Below, one piece after another: positions 1-8,608 of a stretch of DNA of 64,000 nucleotides; the first letter of the stretch is position 1; each line of letters begins with the position of its first letter. The translations under genes and the position numbers were made by a program. This DNA is from Berkiella sp050247135 (GTDB taxonomy: Bacteria; Pseudomonadota; Gammaproteobacteria; Berkiellales; Berkiellaceae): positions 1 through 64,000 of the forward strand of contig JBFWUT010000015.1 of the NCBI GenBank assembly GCA_050247135.1, in the 5' to 3' direction. Below the pieces are notes generated by a model, which saw nothing but the letters and a program-made list of their open reading frames with translations, did no database searches and had not been told where the DNA came from.

Positions 1-1256
1 TTAAACATATCTGACAACTCCGTCAAATCTAAACGAGCAGTATCATATACTATGCCATGGCTATTTTGATGCTCAACTATCGTATAAACAAAACCAGGAT
101 GTTTCATAGCGTGCTTTATTAGCGCTAATTGTCGATAATTAAGTTTGCCTTTTAATTTTGAAGTGGATGCAAACAATGCTTCGGCAGATTCAATTTCCTT
201 TGTCTTCTCATCGATATAAACATATAAATCATTAATAGCTTGTTTTATCACCATTAATTGATGTTCAATAAAATAGGTTATATCGTTTTCATCTGTCTCA
301 GTATATAGATAAGCTTTGCCATATTTTATCGGTGCTTTTTTTATGATTTTTGAAATGGAAATATATTCCATTAACCAATAGTTTTGTTGCGCCATACTCC
401 AATAAAATAGTGCTCTAGCAGTTCGACCATTTCCATCCACAAAGGGATGTTCATAAGCAAGAAAAAAATGTAAAACTATCGCTTTGATGATGGGATGCAC
501 AAAAATATCTTTTGCAACTTCATTTGCAAAGTTACACAAATCATTAATTCTTTGTGGGAGTAATTCGGCAGAAGGTGGAACGTGTAAAATTTCTCCACGA
601 TGATCCACAACTTTCACATCTTCGTGTGCTGTTCTAAAACAACCCGAATGATTTTTATCTTCTAGGGTATTTTCTGTTAAAATCTTTTGTAACTCCAAAA
701 GCATTTCTGGAGTAAGTTTTTCTTGTTTAATTTCACCAATAAACTGCATTGCAACGTAATTATTATATATCATTTGTTCGTCTTTATCTGAAGGCTTTCT
801 TTTTTGCCTTAACATTTCTTTTGCAACTACCCAAGTGGTTGACGCTCCTTCTAATTGACTTGAATTGATAGCTTCCTCTATTAATGACCTTATCAAATAA
901 GTATTTTTCATTTGGGAATTTAATATAGGTTGGCTTGTGCCAACCATTCCAGAGGCATTTTGGTCCAACCAATGAAGATCACCCATTATTTTATCACTGT
1001 ATGAAAAAACAAATGGTTTTCCCTTTGGGTCGCTTATATTTATATTTTTATATATTTGTCGACGTGCATATTTTATGCCTGCCCACCATTGCTCTGAAGT
1101 AAGCTCTTCTGGTGGTGGTAAAAATCTAAGCTTATCCCAATGTAAATAACGCCCTTTTTCATCAGTTATGTTGAATTTTCTTTGAGTTAATAAGCCTCCT
1201 TTCTCTAATAGAGTGTTTATTAAAGGATCAATATATGGGACAACGGGCACTTTCAA
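1..1256 (-). CDS. Fic family protein (AMPylase-type), 3' end cut off
   Basis: The reading frame is open from about 1280 down to the window edge, so the C-terminus is missing. The Fic catalytic motif reads HPFVDGNGRTAR, encoded at about 414-449, with the catalytic His and the phosphate-binding Gly-Asn-Gly-Arg. Upstream, SSQLEG (about 860) fits the class II inhibitory motif [S/T]xxxE[G/N]. The N-terminal part, with YLHWDKLRF and an EQWWAGIKYARR-like stretch, is the usual N-terminal domain of this family. Fic enzymes generally transfer AMP to hydroxyl groups of target proteins. I chose a TTG start at 1254-1256 because GAGG lies 8 nt upstream; GTG at 1248-1250 is the alternative. Two large palindromes lie directly upstream and suggest tight transcriptional control. 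Confidence 0.88.
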   Translation of the reverse strand, partial: MKVPVVPYIDPLINTLLEKGGLLTQRKFNITDEKGRYLHWDKLRFLPPPEELTSEQWWAGIKYARRQIYKNINISDPKGKPFVFSYSDKIMGDLHWLDQNASGMVGTSQPILNSQMKNTYLIRSLIEEAINSSQLEGASTTWVVAKEMLRQKRKPSDKDEQMIYNNYVAMQFIGEIKQEKLTPEMLLELQKILTENTLEDKNHSGCFRTAHEDVKVVDHRGEILHVPPSAELLPQRINDLCNFANEVAKDIFVHPIIKAIVLHFFLAYEHPFVDGNGRTARALFYWSMAQQNYWLMEYISISKIIKKAPIKYGKAYLYTETDENDITYFIEHQLMVIKQAINDLYVYIDEKTKEIESAEALFASTSKLKGKLNYRQLALIKHAMKHPGFVYTIVEHQNSHGIVYDTARLDLTELSDMF

Positions 1257-1290
1257 AGCTTTTACCTCTATTAAGTGTATTTACTCTAGC

Positions 1291-1387
1291 TTGCTACCGA
1301 TTTGTTACCGATTTTTCAAAATCGGTAACAACAACTATAGAACACTTAAAACCGATTTGCTACCGATTTTTTGAAATCGGTAGCAAA
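1291..1387. promoter_or_regulatory. Palindrome cluster upstream of fic (operator candidate)
   Basis: Palindrome 1 (1302-1331) has perfect 14-nt arms TTGTTACCGATTTT / AAAATCGGTAACAA around TC. Palindrome 2 (1356-1387) has perfect 14-nt arms TTTGCTACCGATTT / AAATCGGTAGCAAA around 4 nt. Extra half-sites occur at 1291-1303 and 1351-1358, so the unit TACCGATTT appears about six times in both orientations. The cluster begins only 35 bp before the chosen fic start, so a bound regulator would cover the fic promoter. No long T-run follows either palindrome, so an operator fits better than a terminator. The DNA-binding partner is unknown. Confidence 0.65.
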
Positions 1388-1460
1388 CATATTGTTTAAA
1401 CTTGCACAATCTCACCCCAAGGTTGTTAGTTAAGTTACATCCAGGGTGATGATTTTTAAA

Positions 1461-1480
1461 AATTGTCCCTCAACTGCCCC
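1461..1480 (+). repeat. C-rich 20-mer, left copy of an inverted pair
   Basis: AATTGTCCCTCAACTGCCCC, 138 bp before the integrase start. Its reverse complement matches 9339-9358 at 16 of 20 positions by my alignment. Inverted related sites near the integrase and near the right attachment site would suit recombinase arm-binding or end sequences; this role is inferred. Apart from this and the palindromes at 1302-1387, I see nothing recognisable in the 1257-1617 gap. Confidence 0.4.
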
Positions 1481-1617
1481 ACAAAAGCTGGGTAAAATAA
1501 ATAATTGAAATAAATCAATATGATAAGAAACTTAGTAATGTGATTATCTATCCTATGTTGTAGTCTATTGCAGATTGTTGTACATTACCGCTTCTCTTTT
1601 CACAGGTTGCAGGTAGT

Positions 1618-2679
1618 ATGGCAAACATTGAAAAACGTATCGGCAAAGATGGCAGTATTAGCTATCGCGTCAAAGTAAGGCTTAAGGGTTTCCCTCCGCA
1701 ACACGCCACTTTTGAAAGGCTAACAGACGCGCGTAGATGGGCTCAGCAAACTGAAGCTGCAATTCGTGAAGGACGCCATTTTAAAACAACCGAAGCTAAA
1801 CGCCGCACACTCGGTGAGATGATTGACCGTTACATACAGGAAGTCATCCCTCACAAACCAAAAAATCAGCGAAATAGAATACTGCAGTTAAATTGGTGGA
1901 AAAGTGAGCTAGGCAAATACTCACTTGCAGATGTGTCACCAGCCCTCATAGCTGAAAATAGAGATAAACTCGCTCGCGGCGCCACTTCACGAGGCGATTC
2001 TCGTTCCCCATCAACCGTAGTCCGCTATATGGCGGCGTTATCGCACGCTTACAGCATGGCGGTTAAAGAATGGGGCTGGCTTGACGATTCGCCAATGCGC
2101 AAAGTGACTAAGCCCAAGGAGCCAAGGGGCAGAGTTCGATTTCTATCAGACGAAGAACGCAGCCGCCTTTTAACTGCATGTAAGGAAAGCAGTAGTCCCT
2201 ATTTGTACCCCATTACTGTCTTAGCTTTGTCGACTGGTGGCCGCCGCATGGAAGTTATTGGCTTGCGATGGTGCGACATAAATTTTGAACGCAGCATCAT
2301 TACCCTTCACGAAACCAAGAACGGTGAACGTCACATACTGCCTTTGGCAGGCCACGCTTTGGATCTCATTCAAGTCCTCGCTCAAGACAAAACAGATTGC
2401 GAGTTTGTATTCCCAGGAAAGAACACAAAAGCCCCTGTTGATATCAGAACGCCTTGGGAGAACGCCCTAAAGCGTGCTGGCATAAATGATTTCAAATTTC
2501 ACGATCTTAGACATTCATGTGCCTCTTATCTAGCTATGAACGGAGCAAGTCTTGCTGAAATTGCGGAAATTCTTGGACATAAAACTCTACAAATGGTCAA
2601 ACGATATGCCCATTTGTCTGATTCCCACACAAGTAAAGTAGTTGCGAGCATGAACGAAAAAATCTTTGGAATGCAGTAA
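1618..2679 (+). CDS. Tyrosine recombinase / integrase
   Basis: The 353-aa protein has the full phage-integrase layout: an N-terminal arm-type DNA-binding part (1-60), a SAM-like core-binding domain (about 62-160) and a catalytic domain (about 172-340). The catalytic set is complete: Arg209 in STGGRR, Lys234 in the beta-hairpin, His295 and Arg298 in FHDLRHS, His321 in LGHKT and nucleophile Tyr330 in KRYAHL. It should cut and join DNA at an attachment site, and the tRNA-Asn fragment at 9474 is the obvious candidate. The ATG at 1618 follows AGGTTGCAGGT. The next gene starts 13 nt after its stop and may be cotranscribed. Confidence 0.95.
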   Translation: MANIEKRIGKDGSISYRVKVRLKGFPPQHATFERLTDARRWAQQTEAAIREGRHFKTTEAKRRTLGEMIDRYIQEVIPHKPKNQRNRILQLNWWKSELGKYSLADVSPALIAENRDKLARGATSRGDSRSPSTVVRYMAALSHAYSMAVKEWGWLDDSPMRKVTKPKEPRGRVRFLSDEERSRLLTACKESSSPYLYPITVLALSTGGRRMEVIGLRWCDINFERSIITLHETKNGERHILPLAGHALDLIQVLAQDKTDCEFVFPGKNTKAPVDIRTPWENALKRAGINDFKFHDLRHSCASYLAMNGASLAEIAEILGHKTLQMVKRYAHLSDSHTSKVVASMNEKIFGMQ

Positions 2680-2692
2680 AGGACCTATTGAA

Positions 2693-3409
2693 ATGATTGT
2701 TACAGAAAAGGAATATCATCACGTAATTAGCAGATTCACAAGAAAAATTTACCGTATGACTTTGAATGAGATGAAAAGCTATGCTGTATCTGGTGAATTT
2801 GTATTACAAAAGCATGACAAGATGTATGAAAAATTATTAGAAAAAGGGATGACTTGGCATTCAAAGCAAGCAATTCATTTGCTGGTACGAGAAGATCCTG
2901 ACGATCACTATTGGGCACCTTCTTCAGTTTATCCTTTATCCCGTGAATTTAAAAAAATGGAAGACGCTATGATTACTGATCATAGAAACGGAAAGCTTTG
3001 TTTAAAAGAACACACTGACTTGAATGGGAATAAGACATTTATTGCTGAAAATATCGTATTCATTAGATGGGCACTCGAACGCGGATTTAATGTACCTGAG
3101 CTCTTTTCAGATTATTACATGGCAAATATAGAGTCATTCACCTTACAACCGAATGATATTAATTTAGAAATAAAAGGTAGTGAGGGTACAGATGATCAAA
3201 AGTTAACCCGACGAGCCATACAAGAATATTACCAGGGATTTAATTGGAGAAAGCTATTCGAGAAAGAAAAGGTCAATGGCTTAGTTGAAGCAAAGCTTAC
3301 TGAGAAACGAGGAAATAAGGCGCTGTATTCAGAAAAACTTCTTCATAAATGGTTAACCGAACAAGGTAAACTAAACAAACATCAGTTGCAGCGATTTTTT
3401 ATAAAATAA
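2693..3409 (+). CDS. Hypothetical protein next to integrase
   Basis: I do not recognise this 238-aa protein. I chose ATG 2693 because AAAGGA lies 9 nt upstream; an in-frame TTG at 2666 overlaps the integrase and has no better site. The sequence is charged and soluble-looking, without a signal peptide or membrane segment. The C-terminal part, with NKALYSEKLLHKWLTEQGK and a Lys-rich tail, resembles small winged-helix-like ends but this is only an impression. Its position just after the integrase suggests an element-borne accessory or regulatory protein. Confidence 0.7.
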   Translation: MIVTEKEYHHVISRFTRKIYRMTLNEMKSYAVSGEFVLQKHDKMYEKLLEKGMTWHSKQAIHLLVREDPDDHYWAPSSVYPLSREFKKMEDAMITDHRNGKLCLKEHTDLNGNKTFIAENIVFIRWALERGFNVPELFSDYYMANIESFTLQPNDINLEIKGSEGTDDQKLTRRAIQEYYQGFNWRKLFEKEKVNGLVEAKLTEKRGNKALYSEKLLHKWLTEQGKLNKHQLQRFFIK

Positions 3410-3600
3410 CCTCTGCTCTCCTAATTCCATGGAGAGCCTTATCTCAAGTTAACAGGTACTAAATATTACTTACCCAGAACCGCCCCCAAAACTATCCCAA
3501 AACACCCCCTGATTTCACCCCAAATTAGTTTCCTGATTTCATTGGCATAAGTGACAACTAGTAACCGTCATCTATAACCCAATGTCTAAGGAAGCAACCG

Positions 3601-3813
3601 ATGATCAGTATCACCAATAAGAGATTAGCGACAGTAAAGAAAATCCCACAACTCTACCCAGACATTTTTACAGAATCATCAATCCGCTGGCTCATTTTCA
3701 ACGAAAAGCAAAACGGCTTCTCTCAGTGCATACGCCGAATCGGCAAAAAAGTGCTTATCGATCTAGATTCGTTCGAGGCTTGGATTGATGAGCAAGGAGG
3801 CAGCCATGCTTAA
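3601..3813 (+). CDS. AlpA-like helix-turn-helix DNA-binding protein
   Basis: At 70 aa this is the size of AlpA/excisionase-type regulators. The pattern fits a MerR/HTH-17-like winged helix: an N-terminal helix with ATVKKIPQLYP, then TESSIRWLIF, a wing with GKKVLIDLDSF and the terminal EAWIDEQ. Such proteins regulate integrase or excision in P4-like elements. AAGGA precedes the ATG by about 9 nt. The 191-bp gap upstream (3410-3600) is C-rich in part and may hold its promoter. The stop overlaps the next gene by 8 nt, so this looks like the first gene of a replication operon running to 7504. Confidence 0.75.
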   Translation: MISITNKRLATVKKIPQLYPDIFTESSIRWLIFNEKQNGFSQCIRRIGKKVLIDLDSFEAWIDEQGGSHA

Positions 3814-4063
3814 GGATCCTATCTATAGCTCCGAGATTGTGGTTACAGACCCTCACCTCAAGTACTTATTAAAAAGGGTGGTTTTGGCCCATGAGGGTTT
3901 TCTGGTCAGCCAATCCTATGCACAAGCACAAATAGAAACTCGTCTTCGTTATGAGGGCATCTCGCAGCAACGGTTCTATGCTGGAGCATTTCACGATGCC
4001 ATCAATGAATTGTACCTACTATCAGAAGATATGGCTTACTCAACCCAATGGGAGGCCCAATAG
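3806..4063 (+). CDS. Hypothetical 85-aa protein of the element's replication operon
   Basis: The start at ATG 3806 is chosen for the strong GGAGG 5 nt upstream; earlier in-frame starts at 3785 and 3788 lie before that site. The gene overlaps the HTH gene by 8 nt and ends 1 nt before the next start, so translation is probably coupled. The sequence is mostly helical and polar with no recognisable motif or membrane segment. I cannot assign a function. Confidence 0.65.
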   Translation: MLKDPIYSSEIVVTDPHLKYLLKRVVLAHEGFLVSQSYAQAQIETRLRYEGISQQRFYAGAFHDAINELYLLSEDMAYSTQWEAQ

Positions 4064-4064
4064 T

Positions 4065-4946
4065 ATGCGTTATCGTTCTATTGATGTGAGGATTTGGGGT
4101 GACGAAAAGTTTCGTGCCTTGAGCCCACTACAACCTAATGCACAGGGACTATTTTTATACCTACTGACAAATCCCAATACAACTTCAATCCCTGGTTTGT
4201 ACCGTGCTGGCCCCGCTGCAATGGCTGAAGAGTTGGGTTGGCCCATCGAAGGCTTTAAGGGAGCCTTTGATGAGCTTATCCAGCAAGGTTTAGTTAAAGC
4301 AGATCTAGTCGCTAGAGTTATTTATATACCCAACGCGATCAAATATAACAAACCCCAGTCTCCTAATGTAGTGAAAAGCTGGGCATCACATTGGGATGAA
4401 ATTCCAGAATGTGAATTGAAAAAATTAGCATACCAGCAGCTTAAATCATTTGTTAAAGATATAGGTACTGCCTTTGCACAAGCCTTTGTTGAAAGCTTTG
4501 GTGAAGTCTTTGATAAAGCTATCGATAAACCTTTGATAAAGACTATACCGAATCAGGATCAGGAACAGGATCATGAACAAAAAAAAGGTATTGGTGAAAA
4601 GGCTACTGATCTCCAATCGCCCCAAGTAAACGAGGTCTTTGCACATTGGCAGGTTGTAATGAGCCACCCACATGCAAAACTTGATGTAAAACGACAAAAG
4701 AAAATCCAAGCGGCATTAAATCTAGGATATAACGCAGATCAGTTAAAACTAGCAATTGATGGTTGCGCTCATACTCCCTTCAATATGGGGCAAAATGACA
4801 AACATCGAAAATTTAATGGCATCGATCTTATTATGAGGGACGCAGATCATATAGAGGGATTTATTGAAAGCGCATCAAATCTTTCCATGAATAGTTTAAG
4901 CACGAAGGTCAGTCAAATAGATCAAATTTCAGAAGGAGCCATATAA
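4065..4946 (+). CDS. Phage-type replication initiator-like protein
   Basis: The protein has 293 aa from ATG 4065, with GGGAGG 9 nt upstream; a longer frame beginning at 3951 overlaps the previous gene and is rejected. The N-terminus (RYRSIDVRIWGDEKF, then IPGLYRAG and AEELGW) matches the winged-helix N-terminal domain common in phage replisome-organiser proteins. A Gln/Glu-rich linker follows at about 165-190. The C-terminal region (VNEVFAHWQVVM, then NADQLKLAIDGC and RKFNGIDLIMRD) resembles the C-terminal domain of phage replication proteins that load a helicase. The primase-helicase gene follows immediately, which supports a role in starting element replication. Confidence 0.65.
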   Translation: MRYRSIDVRIWGDEKFRALSPLQPNAQGLFLYLLTNPNTTSIPGLYRAGPAAMAEELGWPIEGFKGAFDELIQQGLVKADLVARVIYIPNAIKYNKPQSPNVVKSWASHWDEIPECELKKLAYQQLKSFVKDIGTAFAQAFVESFGEVFDKAIDKPLIKTIPNQDQEQDHEQKKGIGEKATDLQSPQVNEVFAHWQVVMSHPHAKLDVKRQKKIQAALNLGYNADQLKLAIDGCAHTPFNMGQNDKHRKFNGIDLIMRDADHIEGFIESASNLSMNSLSTKVSQIDQISEGAI

Positions 4947-6794
4947 ATGCAAATGTATTCCGCTAAAAACATTGTTTGCCTCCTTGTCCAGAACATTGAT
5001 CGAGTAGTACGTCATTTGCTTCCAAATGGTAAACGCATTGGCAATGAGTGGTGTGTTGGGTCTGTTGACGGAGAACCTGGTAAATCACTTAACGTTTGTA
5101 TACATGGTGACAAGATAGGGGTTTGGTGTGACTTTGCTACAGGACAAAGCGGTGACCTCTTAAACCTCTGGTGCCAATGCCGCAACCAAACGATCTCAGA
5201 CGCGATTTTAGATATAAGGCTATGGTTAGGCATACCCTCTCCTTCTTTCGACCCACAGCGGCGCACACAGTTCGTTCTACCATCATTCAAAGATGAGATG
5301 CCTGTTCAAGCAAACTCCCGCGTGGGCAAATACTTAATCAACGAGCGAAAGCTAACATCTGAGACTCTGCAACAGTTTCAGGTTAAAGAAGCAACAAACG
5401 AAATCGTCTTTCCATACTACGTAGCTGACAAACTAACTTTACTAAAGTTCCTCCATGTTGATCGGGTCAATGGAAAAAAGAATATTCGTGTCACACCAAA
5501 CTCAGAGCCGTGCTTATTTGGTTGGCAAGCAGCTCTTCAAGAATCACGCAGCATTGCTTTAGTCGAGGGTGAAATTGACGCAATGAGCCTTTATCAATAT
5601 GGATTAGGCATGACAGTTCTTTCAGTGCCATTCGGTGGGGGAAAAGGTGGCAAGCAACAGTGGATTGAATACGAGTACGATAGGCTAGCAGTCTTCGACG
5701 AAATTTTCTTGTGCTTAGATAATGACAGCGAAGGCCAAGCTGCTACATCCGAATTAATAGAAAGGCTAGGCAGACATCGTTGTCGAGTTGTTCAATTACC
5801 GAATAAAGATGCAAACGAGTGCTTGCAAGCAGGTTTGGGAGCAATAGAGATCCGCAAGTGCTTTGAAAATGCGCGCAGCCTAGATCCTGACGAATTAAAA
5901 CCGGCAAGTTCTTATGTTGGACAAGTCATTGAAGAATTTTACCCCCAAAATGACCTACCGATTGGATATTCCCTACCATGGACAAAGGCTAAGAACAAAA
6001 TCATTTTTCGACCAAGTGAGCTTACACTTTGGACCGGCTATAATGGCCATGGTAAAAGCCAACTTCTAGGGCATGCCATCCTTCACTGCATACAGCAAGG
6101 TGCTAAGGTATGCATCGCAAGCCTTGAGTTAAAGCCCAGGCGACTATTGTTGAGGTTAACTCGTCAGGCATCAGGGCTACGTAACCCAACGCCAGAATAC
6201 ATTCAAGCAATTCATGGTTGGTATGACGATCATTTATGGATTTTCGATATTGTAGGCACGACAAAAACTGCTAGGTTATTAGAAGTGTTTCACTATGCTA
6301 GGCAACGATACGGCATTGATGTCTTTGTCATAGATTCTTTGATGAAGTGCGGCATGGCCGAGGACGATTACAATGCGCAAAAGCTGTTTGTTGATCAGCT
6401 CTGCGACTTTAAAAACGCACATGATTGCCATATCCACCTTGTCGCTCATCCCAGGAAGGGGTTTGACGAAACAAAGCCCCCAGGCAAGCTAGATATGAAA
6501 GGAAGTGGCGCCATTACTGATTTAGCCGACAATTGCTTCAGTGTCTTTCGAAATAAGTTAAAAGAAGAAGAAATTAGTAAGCTTTGTCGGGTACAGCCAC
6601 CTGAAAGTATCTTAGATAAATTTGACTGCTTGTTAGCTTGCTCAAAGCAGCGCAACGGTGAATGGGAAGGCAAACTAACGCTCTGGTTTAACGCCGACTC
6701 ATTCCAATATCTAGAAAACAGGCACAATAGACCCATCCAAATGGTGGAGTATTCCAATCCATTTCAATCAAGCAGGAGTGGCCATGCCAAATAA
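4947..6794 (+). CDS. Primase-helicase (TOPRIM + DnaB-type), element-encoded
   Basis: The 615-aa protein combines a primase-like N-terminal half with a ring-helicase C-terminal half, as in T7 gp4 or Twinkle. The TOPRIM domain (about 200-300) shows Glu208 in VEGEID and the acidic pair in CLDND (258 and 260). The helicase part has Walker A GYNGHGKS (364-371), the DnaB-like ASLELK (391-396), a Walker B-like FVIDSL and the VAHPRKG/KGSGAITD region. No clear N-terminal zinc finger is seen, although Cys residues occur at 36, 51 and 61. It should prime and unwind DNA for replication of the element. AAGGAG lies 8 nt before the ATG, which directly follows the previous stop. Confidence 0.88.
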   Translation: MQMYSAKNIVCLLVQNIDRVVRHLLPNGKRIGNEWCVGSVDGEPGKSLNVCIHGDKIGVWCDFATGQSGDLLNLWCQCRNQTISDAILDIRLWLGIPSPSFDPQRRTQFVLPSFKDEMPVQANSRVGKYLINERKLTSETLQQFQVKEATNEIVFPYYVADKLTLLKFLHVDRVNGKKNIRVTPNSEPCLFGWQAALQESRSIALVEGEIDAMSLYQYGLGMTVLSVPFGGGKGGKQQWIEYEYDRLAVFDEIFLCLDNDSEGQAATSELIERLGRHRCRVVQLPNKDANECLQAGLGAIEIRKCFENARSLDPDELKPASSYVGQVIEEFYPQNDLPIGYSLPWTKAKNKIIFRPSELTLWTGYNGHGKSQLLGHAILHCIQQGAKVCIASLELKPRRLLLRLTRQASGLRNPTPEYIQAIHGWYDDHLWIFDIVGTTKTARLLEVFHYARQRYGIDVFVIDSLMKCGMAEDDYNAQKLFVDQLCDFKNAHDCHIHLVAHPRKGFDETKPPGKLDMKGSGAITDLADNCFSVFRNKLKEEEISKLCRVQPPESILDKFDCLLACSKQRNGEWEGKLTLWFNADSFQYLENRHNRPIQMVEYSNPFQSSRSGHAK

Positions 6795-7407
6795 ATCTAA
6801 ACCAGTTCAAAATGCAAATAGCGAAAAAAATGAGGATACACTTTTAAATGTATATCTAAAAAACGCTGGCTTATCACACTACCTTGGGGTATTCACACAG
6901 CAATTATATACGGAAGAACTTGGTAAGCTTGATTTTGTAAGCGCGATTAAAGTGCTTATCGAAGAAGGAAAGCGAATTAATGCTGGTAATTTGGTTCATG
7001 TTGAAAGGATGCTCCTGATCCAAGCACAAACTTTAGATGCAATGTTTAACAATTTGGCATGCAGAGCGACACTGACTGATTTTGCCGAACCACTAGAAGC
7101 TTTGCTCCGAGTGGCGCTGAGAGCCCAATCACAATGTAGAGCAACACTCGAGACGTTAGCAAATATTAAGAACCCGCCCCAGGTTGCTTTTGTAAAGCAG
7201 GCCAATATAGGCCATAACCAGCAGGTAAATAACCACGCCAATCCAGAGTACGCGCGCGCGGAAGAAACTAAAAATCAGCAAAACCAACTATTGGAGAAAT
7301 GTGATGGCAAACGGTTGGACATTGGAACGCAAGACAAGACAATCGAAACTGATAAGAAACTGGCAACCGTGGAAAAAATCCACAGGACCCAAAACCAAAG
7401 AGGGTAA
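6784..7407 (+). CDS. Hypothetical protein downstream of the primase-helicase
   Basis: The protein has 207 aa from ATG 6784, with AGGAG 5 nt upstream; it overlaps the primase-helicase stop by 11 nt. Residues 1-135 are largely helical, with a Leu/Ala-rich centre, followed by an Asn/Gln/Lys-rich, probably disordered tail. There are no membrane segments. Similar proteins of this shape sit beside the small protein at 7304 in other proteobacterial islands, to my recollection, but I cannot name a family. Function unknown. Confidence 0.6.
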   Translation: MPNKSKPVQNANSEKNEDTLLNVYLKNAGLSHYLGVFTQQLYTEELGKLDFVSAIKVLIEEGKRINAGNLVHVERMLLIQAQTLDAMFNNLACRATLTDFAEPLEALLRVALRAQSQCRATLETLANIKNPPQVAFVKQANIGHNQQVNNHANPEYARAEETKNQQNQLLEKCDGKRLDIGTQDKTIETDKKLATVEKIHRTQNQRG

Positions 7408-7504
7408 AAATCGCTCTGCTATGAGAGGTTACAAAGGAGCAATCCGACAAGAATTGCGAGTTCTGCGTCAGGTTATGCGGGATTTCAAAAATTCTTTGAT
7501 TTAG
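7304..7504 (+). CDS. Small conserved island protein (GWTxERKxRQ family)
   Basis: This 66-aa basic protein carries the pattern GWTLERKTRQ, then LIRNWQPWKKSTGPKTKEGK, which I recognise as a recurrent small-protein family in proteobacterial prophages and islands; its function is not known to me. ATG 7304 has GGAG 7 nt upstream. It overlaps the previous gene by about 104 nt in another frame, which is unusual, but the sequence pattern argues that it is the real product. It is the last gene before a folded non-coding stretch. Confidence 0.7.
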   Translation: MANGWTLERKTRQSKLIRNWQPWKKSTGPKTKEGKNRSAMRGYKGAIRQELRVLRQVMRDFKNSLI

Positions 7505-7534
7505 TGGGGCATGCCACCCATGTATTTCAACGTA

Positions 7535-7740
7535 CTTCAGTTATCCTTTTCAGGGCTGAGGTTCCGCTGGGATACCTACACCTGACATGAGGGCTTATCT
7601 GACCTCCGTTCAAAGAGTAAATACGGAGGCGGTGTTGCTCTAAAGAACTCCGTTCGCCCAACTCCCCATTTTACGATGCATAATGCAGTTACTTCAGATT
7701 ACTCTTTGGACTCTTAATCTGAAACATGGGGTGCATTCAA
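7535..7740 (+). ncRNA. Folded non-coding stretch (possible C4-like regulatory RNA)
   Basis: The 375-bp gap between 7505 and 7879 holds no credible ORF but several strong pairings. CCTCCG (7603-7608) pairs with CGGAGG (7624-7629), which can instead pair with CTCCG near 7649-7653. TTCAGATTA (7693-7701) pairs with TAATCTGAA (7715-7723). CCCCAT (7664-7669) pairs with ATGGGG (7726-7731), and AATGCA (7682-7687) with TGCATT (7732-7737). Mutually exclusive pairings recall antisense or attenuator RNAs of P4-like elements (C4 class), but I cannot confirm membership, strand or boundaries. The remainder, 7741-7879, shows nothing clear. Confidence 0.4.
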
Positions 7741-7879
7741 CCAAAAAAGTTTGCAAAGTTTTTCCCCTTTAACAAGCCATTTGGAATTTTTAGCATGGCA
7801 TTTGTTTGAGCAATGTGTCAATCACGCTTTAGAGTGTAGGTGCCCATTATTACCATGTGCAAACTTTGAAGAGCCGCAA

Positions 7880-8608
7880 CTATTGCGCACAGGCAGGAAT
7901 ACTTGAGCAAAACTGTTCAGCTAATTTATTTGCGGAGTTTAATTTATTTGCTCGAGATAAGATATTTTTCAACTCCTCAAACACAAGTAATATTGATTCT
8001 TCCTTGTTGTTAAGGGTAATGGCCGTTTTGTTGCCCATAGCCATGGAAACTTTTCGCCATGCATAACTACGCATCAGATTATAGTAATACGAATCCATTT
8101 TCTCTTGATTTAAGATATCAAAAGATCTAAACGCTTTTTTGCCATAGATTACGCTTAAATTATAAGCACTTATTGAATTTCCAGATTTGACTGATTTAAG
8201 AAAGTGATTAATTGCTTTTTCATCATCTTGCAAAACTCCAAGACCATCAAGATATAAATTGCCTAAATGAAAATCGCAATCTAAATAAGAACCTGAACAT
8301 TTTGAAAAATAATTAAACGATAATTTATATTCTTCCTTTTGGTAGTAATAATCACCTAGCGCATATTGCAAGGTAGTCGCTGCTTTATTATCTCCATTTG
8401 CTCCATCTTTCATTTTATTTATTATCTTTTTATCAAAAAGTTCAAATTTCCCATGAGCAATAACATCAACTTCATCATCAGTAAAATACAAATTTTTCTG
8501 ATCAGACTGAATCGAATTTGCTTGAGATGAGGATGAGCTTATCAAAAATAATAAGATAAAGAGCTTCGGAAAAAAATTAAATTTATGTTGGCAAATTTTG
8601 ATGGACAT
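7880..8608 (-). CDS. Secreted Sel1/TPR-like repeat protein
   Basis: The protein has 242 aa from ATG 8606-8608. The N-terminus is a signal peptide: a basic start, then FFPKLFILLFLISSSSS ending near AxA/QANS. Residues 100-180 hold Sel1-like repeats, for example FHLGNLYLDGLGVLQDD followed by AINHFLKSVKSGN. Sel1 repeats form helical scaffolds for protein contacts and are frequent in Legionella and Coxiella host-interaction factors. A longer frame upstream to 8692 would bury the signal peptide and is rejected. It lies opposite to the replication operon and appears to be element cargo. It ends in Cys-Ser-Ser-Ile-Pro-Ala-Cys-Ala-Gln. Confidence 0.7.
   Translation of the reverse strand: MSIKICQHKFNFFPKLFILLFLISSSSSQANSIQSDQKNLYFTDDEVDVIAHGKFELFDKKIINKMKDGANGDNKAATTLQYALGDYYYQKEEYKLSFNYFSKCSGSYLDCDFHLGNLYLDGLGVLQDDEKAINHFLKSVKSGNSISAYNLSVIYGKKAFRSFDILNQEKMDSYYYNLMRSYAWRKVSMAMGNKTAITLNNKEESILLVFEELKNILSRANKLNSANKLAEQFCSSIPACAQ

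Noticed and set aside
784..972. 62-aa minus-strand reading frame
   Set aside because: It lies inside the Fic gene in another frame and has no motif; the Fic frame is open throughout and carries HPFVDGNGR.
7857..8066. 69-aa plus-strand frame
   Set aside because: It lies opposite the Sel1-like gene, which has a signal peptide and repeats; no ribosome-binding site.
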